A stretch of DNA of 40,565 bases from Mucinivorans sp036654415 (GTDB lineage Bacteria > Bacteroidota > Bacteroidia > Bacteroidales > Rikenellaceae): assembly GCA_036654415.1 (NCBI GenBank), contig JAVVSB010000014.1:1-40565 (forward strand). Direction: 5' to 3'. The translations under genes and the position numbers were made by a program. Below the pieces are notes generated by a model. That model was given only the letters and a program-made list of their open reading frames with translations, was not told the DNA's origin and did not search any database. Shown in pieces: positions 32,341 to 40,565 of the stretch. Numbering within the stretch: position 1 is the stretch's first letter; each line of letters starts with the position of its first letter.

Positions 32341-35300
32341 GCGGGTGGCACCCACATTGCGGTCGCGCCACCAAATGAGGTTGCCCGCAGCAGCAGTGCC
32401 GAACTGAACAGCAGTCTCGTCGAGCTGGACAATGGTGGTGGTGGCGATGGTGCCCGAGGTGGTGGTGATGCGTATCGAAGCGGTGCGCACACCCCCTTCA
32501 TTGGCCGAGGCCCGCACGTCGAGCGCAGTGCCTCCGCTACCCGAGGCGGGCGAAACGGTGAGCCAAGGGTCGGAAGAGGTGGCTGTCCACGAACCTGTGA
32601 GGTTGGCTGTGCTGAGGGTGACTGAGACCCCCTGAGCAACATTGTTGATGGTGCGGCGACGGATGTCGACACTGAGCTCCTCGATGGTCTGGCGGTCGCG
32701 CACACAACGGATGGACATGTAGTGGGAGGCTAGGTTGTCGATGGCCGTGGCCAGATTGGGGTAGACCTTGGGCGCAGGGCGCGAAGGCATACGGGGGGTG
32801 TAGCTGACCAAGGGGATGTCGTCGCGCAGAATACGAACAGCATAGGGGCCCGAAGTGGATGAGTAGGAGGAGGTCCAATACCACCCAGCGGTGATGGATG
32901 TGTAGAGAGGGTCGGGAACGTTGCCGTTGAACAGACGGTTGTTGGAGGTGGGGAAGTAGACATAACGCCCCTGGTCGGAGGAGATGTAACGGCCATTGAG
33001 AGAGGTGGAGCCCACCAAGGGGGTGAGCTGACGCGCACCGTAGAGCAGGATATTCTCCATCTCGCGCGCGGTGGGAACTCGCCAACCATCGGGGCAGGGG
33101 TCGTACTCGGTGCGCACAGGGGTGAGGTTGGTGTTGGCCAAGAGGTCGGCACTCGTGGCACGAGCATCCCACAACATCTTGACATCGCGCTGGTCGGCAG
33201 GGGTGTAAGAGGCATCGGGGGTGAGCCACTCAAAATTCTTGGGGTCACCATTGTTCAGCCCCGTGGTGATGTTGGTGGTCAGACTTCCATTGTTGGTGGT
33301 AATATAGCGGCCCCAAGCGGGGTCACCCTTGACAGGTTGGCGTTGAACACGCGAGCCATCGTTGTTCTTGGCCGTGTGCAGACCAAGGCAGGAGGCATAG
33401 GCCACCTCGTAGCCATCGGGGCGGCGGCCCCACATATATTTGTAACCATCGGAGGCCACTGTGCCAGCGGTCATGGGGTCCATGGGCGACTCGGTGGCAC
33501 CCAGGTTGCGGTCGAGCATCTGGTAGCCATCGATGACCACGGTGCGATAGTCGCCCTGATGGACACGTATCCACTGCTCAACAGAGCCGCTGGCGACCAC
33601 AATGTAGCCGTTGCGCACGGTGTTGGCGGGGCAGGCGTCGAACTTGACGTTGATGGAGCCAGGGCCCACACCAGAGGCCGTCTTAGGGTCGGCCAAAGGG
33701 GTGTAGGTGTCATCGGTGAAAGAGAGCCACGCGTTGCCCACAGCGTGGGTGTAGGCATCGCCATTGCGGAGAGTGGCCGTCCAGGGGCCAGTGGTGGTGA
33801 TGGCTATCTTCTCGATGTCGATTTCGGCCGTCTTGGCTATATAGAGGCGGCTGACGGTAAGGGCTGCCGAGGCACTACCCTGCGAAATGGTGACGGTACG
33901 CAGCTCCTCGAAACCGCTGACATCGACCACCTTGATGCCCAAAACTGCCGAACGCGAAAGCAGAGAGGCACTGATGGCATCGACATCGAAGCTCAGGTCC
34001 AGAGTCTGATTGGCGGAGGTGGTGGTGCCCGTCTGGCCTACAATAAAGCCTGGTGAGAGGCGACACCAATTACGAGCCTTGTCGTCGAGCAGGTGTAGGT
34101 GCTCGATGGTCCACTTGGAGCCCGCCTGGGCAATGGAGACCTGGGTTTTGACCTTACCCAATGTGTTGCCCGAAGGGGCCGTGATGATGGAGGGGGTGAA
34201 GGTGAGCAGTGGTTGGTCGGTGTGGTACTGCTGAAGGGTGGCGATGATGGCGAGACGAGCATTGGCCGAAACCTTAATCTTGATGTAGGCCACACGCGGC
34301 TTGCCATCGGTGTTCTCGGTGAAGGTAAATTCTATCTTGGAGCCCTTTTTAACGTAGGTGGCCCAAGAGGGCTGAGCGATGGGGGTGCCATCCTTGGCGC
34401 AGGGGTCGACCTGCCAGGCGGCCTCGCCTAGGTTGGAGACCACATTGAGCGAACCAGTGCCCGCAACGCGGGGCATGGTGAAGGTGCTGGAGGAGAGGCC
34501 CAAATAGTTGGAGCCATCGAAGACAACTTCGGAGTGCTGGGAGTAGTCCCACTCGATGACGGCATAATCGATATTCTGAGGCGCATCGTTGATGGCCGAG
34601 GCGGGGTCGGGGTTGCCAGGGCCGTTGACCTTGACAATGTTGACCTTGTAGACATAGTTGCGGCGAACCTGAGCCAGGCGCGCATTGTCGTGCAGGTTGA
34701 CGCGGTAATAGGAGGTAACCCCCTTGTAGAGGCCACCAATAATGACGGCCGTGGTCTTGGTCTGGTCGTCCTTGTTGGCATTGTAGTTCTCAAAACAGTA
34801 GAGGGAGCCGGTGAAGTTGCGTTTTTGGTCCTCGGTGGTGGCGTTGACCTGGGCGTAGCTCCCCAAAGGGGCCGTGGCAGGCACACGCAGAGGCGAAGAG
34901 GCATCGGCGGGGTCGATGGTCTTGCCCATAAGGAAAGAGCCTTGACGAGCATTGACCAGACGCACCGAGGTGAGGGTGAAGTTGGTGACCTGGTCGCGCA
35001 AAACCACGTCAACACGGGCCACAGTGCGGCGCAAGCTGAGGTTGATGGTGGGCGAGGTGGTGGTGATGGTGTTCAGGGCCGAGAGGTCGCTCATGACAAA
35101 ATTAGAGGTGGGCATGGTGGCCGAAGTGGTGATTTCGTAGGAGTCGAAGAGGCTCTTGGAGGTGATGCCGTCCATGCGGGCGGGGTCGCCATTGGCGATG
35201 AGGCCAAATTGACGAGAGACCGAAGTCTCGCCCGCAGGGATGGTAACGGCTATCATGGCACGGCCACGGCCGTCAATCATGTTGATGGTGGTGAGGGTCA

Positions 35301-35559
35301 CATGGCCCTCGAGACCAGCCACACGCGCACCCGTTTGGTCGAAGGCGAAGACATCAAGGCGCACAATGTTATTCTCACGCGAGGCATCGTCAGCAGCGGC
35401 ATAGGTGAGCATGGTGTCGGCCAAGGGGATGTTGAAATCGAGCCCCACATTGACCTTGTCGCCTAGGGATGGGTCCTGGTCGGGCAACATCTGCCGACAC
35501 GAGGTGGCACCAAAAAGCAGGAGAAGGGTGAGAAGAAAAAAGTTTGTTATCTGTTTCAT
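31726..35559 (-). CDS. Giant fimbrillin-like adhesin with two FISUMP modules
   Basis: Predicted surface lipoprotein of 1277 aa with lipobox ATSC (Cys21). A fimbrillin-like domain fills about 30-330 (NNIVRLDVFAFDQTGARV, SLRRTVARVDVVLRDQV, YRVNLHDNARLAQVRRNYVY). BACON-like/Ig-like domains follow to about 660. FISUMP module 1 covers about 671-953 (QMLDRNLGATES, PCPDGWRVPTAREME, IRCVRDR). Another BACON-like domain lies at about 960-1050 (DPWLTVSPASGSGG) and FISUMP module 2 at about 1060-1277 (DRNVGAT, PCPDGWRVPTYAEW, VRCVQD). FISUMP domains are thought to have a C-type-lectin-like fold, so glycan binding at a pilus tip or cell surface is a reasonable guess. It is cotranscribed with its neighbours. 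Confidence 0.8.
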   Translation of the reverse strand: MKQITNFFLLTLLLLFGATSCRQMLPDQDPSLGDKVNVGLDFNIPLADTMLTYAAADDASRENNIVRLDVFAFDQTGARVAGLEGHVTLTTINMIDGRGRAMIAVTIPAGETSVSRQFGLIANGDPARMDGITSKSLFDSYEITTSATMPTSNFVMSDLSALNTITTTSPTINLSLRRTVARVDVVLRDQVTNFTLTSVRLVNARQGSFLMGKTIDPADASSPLRVPATAPLGSYAQVNATTEDQKRNFTGSLYCFENYNANKDDQTKTTAVIIGGLYKGVTSYYRVNLHDNARLAQVRRNYVYKVNIVKVNGPGNPDPASAINDAPQNIDYAVIEWDYSQHSEVVFDGSNYLGLSSSTFTMPRVAGTGSLNVVSNLGEAAWQVDPCAKDGTPIAQPSWATYVKKGSKIEFTFTENTDGKPRVAYIKIKVSANARLAIIATLQQYHTDQPLLTFTPSIITAPSGNTLGKVKTQVSIAQAGSKWTIEHLHLLDDKARNWCRLSPGFIVGQTGTTTSANQTLDLSFDVDAISASLLSRSAVLGIKVVDVSGFEELRTVTISQGSASAALTVSRLYIAKTAEIDIEKIAITTTGPWTATLRNGDAYTHAVGNAWLSFTDDTYTPLADPKTASGVGPGSINVKFDACPANTVRNGYIVVASGSVEQWIRVHQGDYRTVVIDGYQMLDRNLGATESPMDPMTAGTVASDGYKYMWGRRPDGYEVAYASCLGLHTAKNNDGSRVQRQPVKGDPAWGRYITTNNGSLTTNITTGLNNGDPKNFEWLTPDASYTPADQRDVKMLWDARATSADLLANTNLTPVRTEYDPCPDGWRVPTAREMENILLYGARQLTPLVGSTSLNGRYISSDQGRYVYFPTSNNRLFNGNVPDPLYTSITAGWYWTSSYSSTSGPYAVRILRDDIPLVSYTPRMPSRPAPKVYPNLATAIDNLASHYMSIRCVRDRQTIEELSVDIRRRTINNVAQGVSVTLSTANLTGSWTATSSDPWLTVSPASGSGGTALDVRASANEGGVRTASIRITTTSGTIATTTIVQLDETAVQFGTAAAGNLIWWRDRNVGATRCDYLDDPKMDKSYFGYHYFWGSNVCVPREGPYAPAPAKPQYNSWNLSSAFGLSLIGGVSYAWSYSWKNFPYPIKNPKTDPCPDGWRVPTYAEWMGTFGSGNGYVGCAKNGQALNIVPPYANSRQYMAEVPAGKWVYLISGGLYQQNFPVFPGPAIWTSTTGNAGFSFGAHSSGDYGNFLSLTDARGLNEAQPVRCVQDINDDFK

Positions 35560-35579
35560 CTGTGTATGTGTTTTTTATA

Positions 35580-38423
35580 TTAATTAGCCTTTACGCAACG
35601 CACCGACATGAGGCCAGTGGTGAAGATGGCTCCACAACCAGGGTGGCGAGCGTTACGCATCTCGGCCTTGTCCTGGTTGAAGAACATATAGTGATAGCGG
35701 CTGTTGTCACCAGCGGGCGAAGAGCTCATGTAGTAGCCCTCGGTAGCGATGGAGGCCATATCTTTGGTGGCAGAGTTCTCGAGAGGGGCGTAGAAGCCAT
35801 TGCCAAGGTAGACGCAGGCCCCTGAGGCGGGGAAATAGACATCGGCAGGGGTGGCGGTGCTCTCGAGTATCCAACGGCCAAACTGATTGGCATCCAAGGA
35901 GCTAAGGGAGGTTGGGCCTAGGAAAATCTGTTTGAGCTCAAGAGCCGTGGGCACACGATAGCCCTCGGGGCAGGGGTCGAAGGTGGTCTTGACGCCTGCT
36001 AGGGGGTTGGTCTTGGTGATGTCGGCGGCGGCAATGGTGCTCACGGCGTTGGCATCGAGGAAGCGACCAAAGTCGCGCTGAGAGTCGGGCGTATTGGCAT
36101 CGACAGTGAACCACGAATAACCATTGCCGATAAGTAACTGGCCATAACCATTTGAAGCGGTAAATGGTTTATTGGGCTCCACAGGTACGGAAGAGACTGT
36201 ACGGGGGGAGAGATAGGCGGTACGCGCTGCTGCATCGTACTTCATAAGAGTTTCGTAACCATTGGGCACATTGCCCCACTGGTAGCGGTAGCCCATGGCC
36301 TTAACGGCCTCGGCACGGGTGGTGGTGATGGAGCGCGAGGTGGTGCCGCGCGAGGTGGCACCCAGATTGCGGTCGAGAATGGTGAGGCCATTGACCGTCA
36401 CGGGGTTGTAGTCGCCATGGTGGATACGCACCCAGACCTGGCTCTTGCCCGTGGGGTCGGAGATGCCGATGTAACCGTTGCGGACGGCATTAGTACCAGC
36501 GATGTTGAAAAATTTGACGTAAAGTATATCATTTCCACTACCGTCATACCTGCACCATCCCTTACCTCCTTCAAAATAGATAGGAAGCAACACATTACCA
36601 GTGGCATCAGTAGCTAAACCAATAAAGTTCTTAGGAGTGGCATCATTCATTATAGTGATTTGTTCGTACTCAGCTGTATATAATGATGCTATCCAAGGGC
36701 CGTTAGAGGTGATTTTTAGGGGGAGGGTCATGCCATCGCCCATGGCGGCCATATAGAGGCGGTCGACCGAGATGGTGGGCACCTGGTTGTTGAGCTGCAC
36801 GATGGTGAGTTTGTAATATTCGGAGACCCCCGTGTTCTGGTCGGTGGCCTTGAGTTTGAGGATGGCACTACGCGAAGGGGTGGTCGCGGCCATGGAGGCC
36901 ACGGCAAAGCTCAACTGCCAAGTGTCGCCTATGCCCACCCCAGTGCCCGAAGTGGGAATGCCAGCGACAAAATTGACCCAATCGGAGGTCTCGCCAAACT
37001 TGACAAAGGCGGGGTCGGCCTCCCACTTGATGTTTTTACGCAAGGTGGTGATGTCGGCCATAAGAGGCAAACTACCAGCATCGACGCCCGCACCAGCATA
37101 GGGGGCGGCAATGGAGGTGGTGGAGAGCTTGACCATGGCGTTGTCGCCATAGGCCTGAGTGGCCTGGAGCTTGATACGGAGCTTGGAGCCAGCGGTGATG
37201 TAGAAATAGGCTGTACGGGCTTTGCCAGTGGCGTTGGTGGGGGCCATGTAGTTGCACACGTCACCGTCTTGCTTGACGGTGAGCCAGGTGGCGGGGGTGC
37301 CCGAAATATCGACAGGCGAGGTCAGCCCCCAGGTGTCGGCTGTGGTCTTGACGATGACCATGCCTCCAAAGGCGTCACGCGGCATATTGAGCTGACGCTC
37401 GGAGACGGCAAGGGAGAGGGTGCCGTCGAACTCGGCATTCACATCGCTCTGCTTCCACTGCTCGATGGTGTAGCGCAGGTTGGCATTGGTGCCGATGGCC
37501 GCGTCGTTCTCGTCCACAAAGCCAGGGCCATCGACCTTGTTGATGTTGATGGCGTAGAGGTTGTTACGTAGGATTTGGAACGCCCCCGCGTCGTCCTTGA
37601 CCTCGATGCGGTAGAAGGTGGTGACACCCGAGGCGGCATACTCGCCACCCAACATGATGGAGGTGGTGTTGTTGATGACTTTGGGGTCGGCATTGTAGTT
37701 CTCGAAGGCGTAGAGCAAAGAGGCAAAGCCTCGCTCCTGAGCAATGGCCAGGGGGACGGTGGGGTACTGAACCAAGGCCGAGGCGGCGGGGAAGGTGACC
37801 TTGCCCGCGGCCAACTTCTGGAACATATGGCTCTGGTTGCGCACATTCATCAGGCGCACGGACTTGAGTTTGAAATTGGTGACCACATTGTCCAACTTGA
37901 TGTCAAGACGGGCCACTGTGCGCGAAATAGACAAAGAGAGGCCAGAGGCGATGTCGGCAACGGCTCGCAACTGGCTGGCCCCACTCATGATAAAGAGCTG
38001 CTGGGGCATCTTGGCCGCGGCAAAGGTCAGAGCCTCGATGGTGGCGCGGTTGGTGGCCGAGGCTAGCATGAGGTCGGTGGCGTTGGCGATGACGTAGAAT
38101 TGCTGTTTGGGTACCGAGCGGTCCAAGGCCACCGAAGCGGTGATGGTGGAGCCACCCTGAGCAAAAGAGCGGATGGTCTGGTGGCCAACATTGGGCAAAA
38201 TATTGCCCGCCTCGTCGAGGATGAACACGTCGAGACGATTGACCTCGTTCTCGCGGTCGTCGTCGATGGCGTAGCTACGCACGGTGGCCTGAGCGGGCAG
38301 GGTGAGCTGCAAAAAGAAGGTCTCAGTGGGCACGGGGGTGGGCTCTGCTAACTGCTGGCGACAACCTGCCGAAAAAGAGGCGGCCACAAGGAGCAGGAGC
38401 TGGAAAATGGTGTTGGTTTTCAT
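35580..38423 (-). CDS. Fimbrillin-like adhesin with one FISUMP module
   Basis: Predicted surface lipoprotein of 947 aa with lipobox SAGC (Cys21), a shorter paralogue of the 1277-aa protein. The fimbrillin-like part spans about 30-320 (NEVNRLDVFILDEAGNIL, SISRTVARLDIKLDNVV, RIEVKDDAGAFQILRNNLY). BACON-like domains lie at about 335-660 (PATWLTVKQDGDV). The FISUMP module spans about 675-947 (TILDRNLGATSRG, FDPCPEGYRVPTALEL, MSVRCVKAN). It sits 20 bp upstream of its paralogue. The two probably arose by duplication and then gained or lost C-terminal modules. Confidence 0.8.
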   Translation of the reverse strand: MKTNTIFQLLLLVAASFSAGCRQQLAEPTPVPTETFFLQLTLPAQATVRSYAIDDDRENEVNRLDVFILDEAGNILPNVGHQTIRSFAQGGSTITASVALDRSVPKQQFYVIANATDLMLASATNRATIEALTFAAAKMPQQLFIMSGASQLRAVADIASGLSLSISRTVARLDIKLDNVVTNFKLKSVRLMNVRNQSHMFQKLAAGKVTFPAASALVQYPTVPLAIAQERGFASLLYAFENYNADPKVINNTTSIMLGGEYAASGVTTFYRIEVKDDAGAFQILRNNLYAININKVDGPGFVDENDAAIGTNANLRYTIEQWKQSDVNAEFDGTLSLAVSERQLNMPRDAFGGMVIVKTTADTWGLTSPVDISGTPATWLTVKQDGDVCNYMAPTNATGKARTAYFYITAGSKLRIKLQATQAYGDNAMVKLSTTSIAAPYAGAGVDAGSLPLMADITTLRKNIKWEADPAFVKFGETSDWVNFVAGIPTSGTGVGIGDTWQLSFAVASMAATTPSRSAILKLKATDQNTGVSEYYKLTIVQLNNQVPTISVDRLYMAAMGDGMTLPLKITSNGPWIASLYTAEYEQITIMNDATPKNFIGLATDATGNVLLPIYFEGGKGWCRYDGSGNDILYVKFFNIAGTNAVRNGYIGISDPTGKSQVWVRIHHGDYNPVTVNGLTILDRNLGATSRGTTSRSITTTRAEAVKAMGYRYQWGNVPNGYETLMKYDAAARTAYLSPRTVSSVPVEPNKPFTASNGYGQLLIGNGYSWFTVDANTPDSQRDFGRFLDANAVSTIAAADITKTNPLAGVKTTFDPCPEGYRVPTALELKQIFLGPTSLSSLDANQFGRWILESTATPADVYFPASGACVYLGNGFYAPLENSATKDMASIATEGYYMSSSPAGDNSRYHYMFFNQDKAEMRNARHPGCGAIFTTGLMSVRCVKAN
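36500..36725 (-). other. AT-richer patch before the FISUMP module
   Basis: Rows at 36541 and 36661 have 27/60 and 25/60 G+C by hand count, clearly below the GC-rich flanks in the same gene. The reading frame is kept. It codes for the segment between the BACON-like domains and the FISUMP module. Confidence 0.5.
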
Positions 38424-38439
38424 TCTATCTTGATTTTAA

Positions 38440-39753
38440 TTATATTCCGATTGAGGGGCCTCCGTTGGGGTCCCATGGCTTGATGGCGGCCCCACCCGAG
38501 GTGTTGCGGTCGTCCTGGGCATCGTTGTCGTCGCCCACCACGATGTTGCCGCCATCGGTGTAGGTGGGGTCCCACTGGGGCACGGTGATGGTGCCTGGGA
38601 CGTTGTCATTGGCATCGTTGAGCTTGGTGAGGATGTCGGCCTGGGCCCAAGGGGCCACCGTGATGGTGGTGGAGAGGGCATCGGGCACGGCGAGCTCCTG
38701 GCTAAGGCCAAAGCCCTTGATGAGCACATTGAGCTCGTATATCATATTGCGCTCGACCTTGTAGGGGTGGGCGGGGAGGGCTGCGGAGTTGTTGATATAT
38801 ATTTTGTAGTAGTTGTTGGTGTAGGTGACTCCCCCGCGCGAGTAGGGCAGATGGAGGATGAGGTAGGTGGCCTGTTTTTGGGTGGTGGCGGTGTTGCCAA
38901 GCACGGGGTTCTCGAAGACATAGGTGCTGTCGAGCCAAGTTTGGGGCTCGGTCAGAGGTGTGCAGGGGAGATGGAAGGGGTAATGAAACAGAGCGTAGAG
39001 GGCATCATCGGCAGTGGTGGGGGCAGCCAAAGGGTTGCGCGCGGCCACAAAAGAGCGGTTGGGCACGTTGACGGCACGGGTGTGGAGCCCACCGATGGAG
39101 CTTTGGCCCCAAGTGATGTCGGGGTAGTCGGCCTTGAGGGCATCGGTGATGGAGATGTTAAGGCGCAACTTGGCCACCTGGCGGACGATGGGCACGGTGG
39201 CACTGAGGGCGTTGGCACTGAAGTTGTAGTTGAGCAGGTGGCCCTCCATGAGCAGCGGGGCGGCCTTGGAGGGGATGGGGATGGGGGCGGCAAGGGAGCT
39301 CAAGCGCGAGCGCATGGTGAGCTCGGTGGTGGTGCCCACCACAAAGTCGGAGGCCACATAGGTGGGCCAAGAGGCCACCACGTAGATGCTCTTGGGGGTT
39401 TTGAGGTCGGGGAGCGAGCCGATGATGAGGGTGGAGTTGGTGGCCCACTTGGTTTGGTCGGCAGGCAGGGGGTCGAGCGGGATGCGCTGTTGGAGCTCGA
39501 GAGGCCCCGAACCATCGGCACGGTAGGCGAAGATGAGTATGGTGAGCTCGGAGGCGTAGTTCTCGGCGGGCGAGCCTGGGCGGGTGGTGGAGGCACGGCT
39601 CTGCTGGGGCTGGGGGGCAAGGAGGCCAGCGGTGGAGAGGGTGATGAGCACGCTGCCAGCCTGGGGTTGGGGGGCGGGGGCGGGGTCGGAGTGGTGGTTG
39701 CAAGCCAAGAGCAGCAACAACAGAGAGGCCAAAGAGAGAATTATAGTTTTCAT
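38440..39753 (-). CDS. Fimbrillin-family lipoprotein (Mfa1/FimA-like)
   Basis: Predicted lipoprotein of 437 aa; the ATG at 39753 (MKTIIL) is chosen over a TTG two codons earlier. The lipobox is LLAC (Cys18). Segments ELTILIFAYRADGSG, IVRQVAKLRLNISITDAL and YKIYINNSAALPAHPYKVERNMIYELNVLIKGFG match the layout of FimA/Mfa1-like fimbrillins. Arg residues near the N-terminal strand (QQSRASTTRPG) could be sites for pilus-type proteolytic maturation. It is a candidate stalk subunit. The coding region is the most GC-rich in the window (43/60 in the row at 38641). Confidence 0.75.
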   Translation of the reverse strand: MKTIILSLASLLLLLLACNHHSDPAPAPQPQAGSVLITLSTAGLLAPQPQQSRASTTRPGSPAENYASELTILIFAYRADGSGPLELQQRIPLDPLPADQTKWATNSTLIIGSLPDLKTPKSIYVVASWPTYVASDFVVGTTTELTMRSRLSSLAAPIPIPSKAAPLLMEGHLLNYNFSANALSATVPIVRQVAKLRLNISITDALKADYPDITWGQSSIGGLHTRAVNVPNRSFVAARNPLAAPTTADDALYALFHYPFHLPCTPLTEPQTWLDSTYVFENPVLGNTATTQKQATYLILHLPYSRGGVTYTNNYYKIYINNSAALPAHPYKVERNMIYELNVLIKGFGLSQELAVPDALSTTITVAPWAQADILTKLNDANDNVPGTITVPQWDPTYTDGGNIVVGDDNDAQDDRNTSGGAAIKPWDPNGGPSIGI

Positions 39754-39769
39754 AATCAATTAATCAATT

Positions 39770-40260
39770 TTATTTATCTTCCATACAGCGCATGGAACCG
39801 TAGTATGAGCCATGCACGTATTCTCTACGAAGATATAATCTGGCTGTATCATGCCAAATCCAAGATTCCAATTGTCCTCCATCGGATATATAGGAAAAAC
39901 CAGTCGATCCAAAACCAAAATAGAGTGAACCACTGCTTGTATATGCAGCAAACACAGTATAGATTTTTTCACCGCTAGTGGCCGTTAAAGAGTTACCACA
40001 TAAGCCATTATCGAAAGTTAGGTGTTGCAGAGTGGGTGCGGCCGTAAAATATTTATTGGCATCGGCCGTCGTAGGCACTCGCCAACCAGTTGGGCAGGGG
40101 TTATTGGCCTTGCTCCAGAAATGTTCAGCGGTCGAACCTCCTGCAACAGAGACTACGGAGTGGGGGGTGTTCCACCTAAAATAACCAGCATTATTAATTT
40201 GGGACAATAGCATTCCTTGTTCAAGTTTTTTAGTGGAGTGAAAGCCGCAGCAAGCAATGA
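39770..40260 (-). other. AT-richer FISUMP segment of the edge gene
   Basis: Rows at 39781 and 39841 have 27/60 and 24/60 G+C by hand count, whereas the neighbouring fimbrillin gene is far more GC-rich. The segment encodes the C-terminal half of a FISUMP module, as in the 1277-aa gene. Confidence 0.5.
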
Positions 40261-40565
40261 CGTTGGCGGGAAAACCAATGGGGATGGCGGCTGGATAGGG
40301 GCGTTCTAAGTCGAGGAAGGGTTGCCCATTTTGGAGCATGCGGTCGAGCGTATTGACCCCACCAACATTGAGATAACCACCCTGGTGGACAATAATGTCG
40401 TGGGTCTTGGCTCCATTGGTGAGCTTGAGGATGATTTGGCGCGCTGGGTGGAAGGCCCCAATCATAGGCGTCAGGGAGTTGGGTTGGATGGTGACCTTGA
40501 CACGGGTGTCGCCTGTGCCGCTGGTCTTGTCGAGCGTGAGCCACGACTCGTGGCCCTGGTGGCCC
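39770..40565 (-). CDS. FISUMP-module surface protein, 5' end beyond window
   Basis: The last 264 residues of a protein whose start lies to the right of the window; the frame is open to the edge. It begins with a BACON-like strand pair (HESWLTLDKTSGTGD, then VKVTIQPNS) and continues into a FISUMP module: VNTLDRMLQNGQ, NPCPTGWRVPTTADANKYF and the end SMRCMEDK. The usual DRNLGAT is altered to DRMLQNG. The stop is 16 bp before the fimbrillin ATG, so it belongs to the same operon. It is probably a third member of the adhesin family in this locus. Confidence 0.78.
   Translation of the reverse strand, partial: GHQGHESWLTLDKTSGTGDTRVKVTIQPNSLTPMIGAFHPARQIILKLTNGAKTHDIIVHQGGYLNVGGVNTLDRMLQNGQPFLDLERPYPAAIPIGFPANVIACCGFHSTKKLEQGMLLSQINNAGYFRWNTPHSVVSVAGGSTAEHFWSKANNPCPTGWRVPTTADANKYFTAAPTLQHLTFDNGLCGNSLTATSGEKIYTVFAAYTSSGSLYFGFGSTGFSYISDGGQLESWIWHDTARLYLRREYVHGSYYGSMRCMEDK

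Noticed and set aside
33337..35466. Plus-strand open frames of 239 and 310 codons opposite the 1277-aa adhesin
   Set aside because: Same composition effect. The minus strand encodes recognisable FISUMP and BACON-like domains throughout.
38767..39978. Long plus-strand open frame (403 codons) opposite the fimbrillin gene
   Set aside because: It is Gly/Val-rich with no domain or signal, and results from the C-rich coding strand beneath it. The minus-strand frame has a lipobox and fimbrillin motifs.
1..40565. tRNA, rRNA, CRISPR array, transposase or phage genes
   Set aside because: No cloverleaf-like sequence, regularly spaced direct repeats, transposase motifs or phage proteins were seen on either strand; the only tandem repeat is inside batC.

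Overview
The window comes from a gut- or host-associated member of the Bacteroidota, most likely Bacteroidales. The evidence is a complete Bat (aerotolerance) operon, fimbrillin-type lipoproteins with BACON-like and FISUMP domains, promoter boxes of the Bacteroidota type (TAnnTTTG), and enzymes that attack mucin-type glycans (GH20 hexosaminidase, GH33 sialidase, a Ser-type sulfatase). A mucin-feeding Rikenellaceae-like organism would fit, but the genus cannot be fixed from sequence alone.

Layout. 1-283: intergenic, with a possible leftward promoter. 284-2192 (-): GH20 hexosaminidase, broken near its C-terminus by a frameshift and apparent deletion. 2329-3018 (-): aquaporin with its own terminator. 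3230-4531 (+) serine beta-lactamase-like hydrolase and 4611-5183 (-) lipocalin-like lipoprotein converge on a strong bidirectional terminator. 5302-11186 (+): heavy-metal RND efflux operon led by a small His-rich membrane protein. A perfect 13-bp inverted repeat lies in the divergent promoter region upstream. 11345-12688 (+): sulfatase. 12760-16637 (+): tightly packed gmd, DUF3575 barrel, sialidase and endonuclease III. 16723-26057 (+): moxR, DUF58, BatD/DUF4381-like, BatC, BatA, BatB, BatD, BatE and a histidine kinase, apparently one transcription unit. 26044-27311 (-): DUF6132, HMA domain, thioredoxin lipoprotein and MarR, joined by overlapping starts and stops. 27409-40565 (-): fimbrillin-type surface locus that continues beyond the right edge.

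How the genes work together. The left part carries glycan foraging, metal export and envelope maintenance functions. The Bat operon links a MoxR ATPase to membrane vWA and TPR proteins, and a histidine kinase is translationally close to its end. The right 13 kb encodes at least six predicted lipoproteins. Two intact ones (947 and 1277 aa) join a fimbrillin-like N-terminus to BACON-like and C-terminal FISUMP modules, and a clostripain-family (C11) protease lies in the middle. The picture resembles a type V pilus or adhesin system with its own protease. FISUMP-associated stretches in three genes are markedly more AT-rich than their surroundings, which suggests module exchange. This locus is the best candidate here for an undescribed system. 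No tRNA, rRNA, CRISPR array, transposase or prophage gene was seen.
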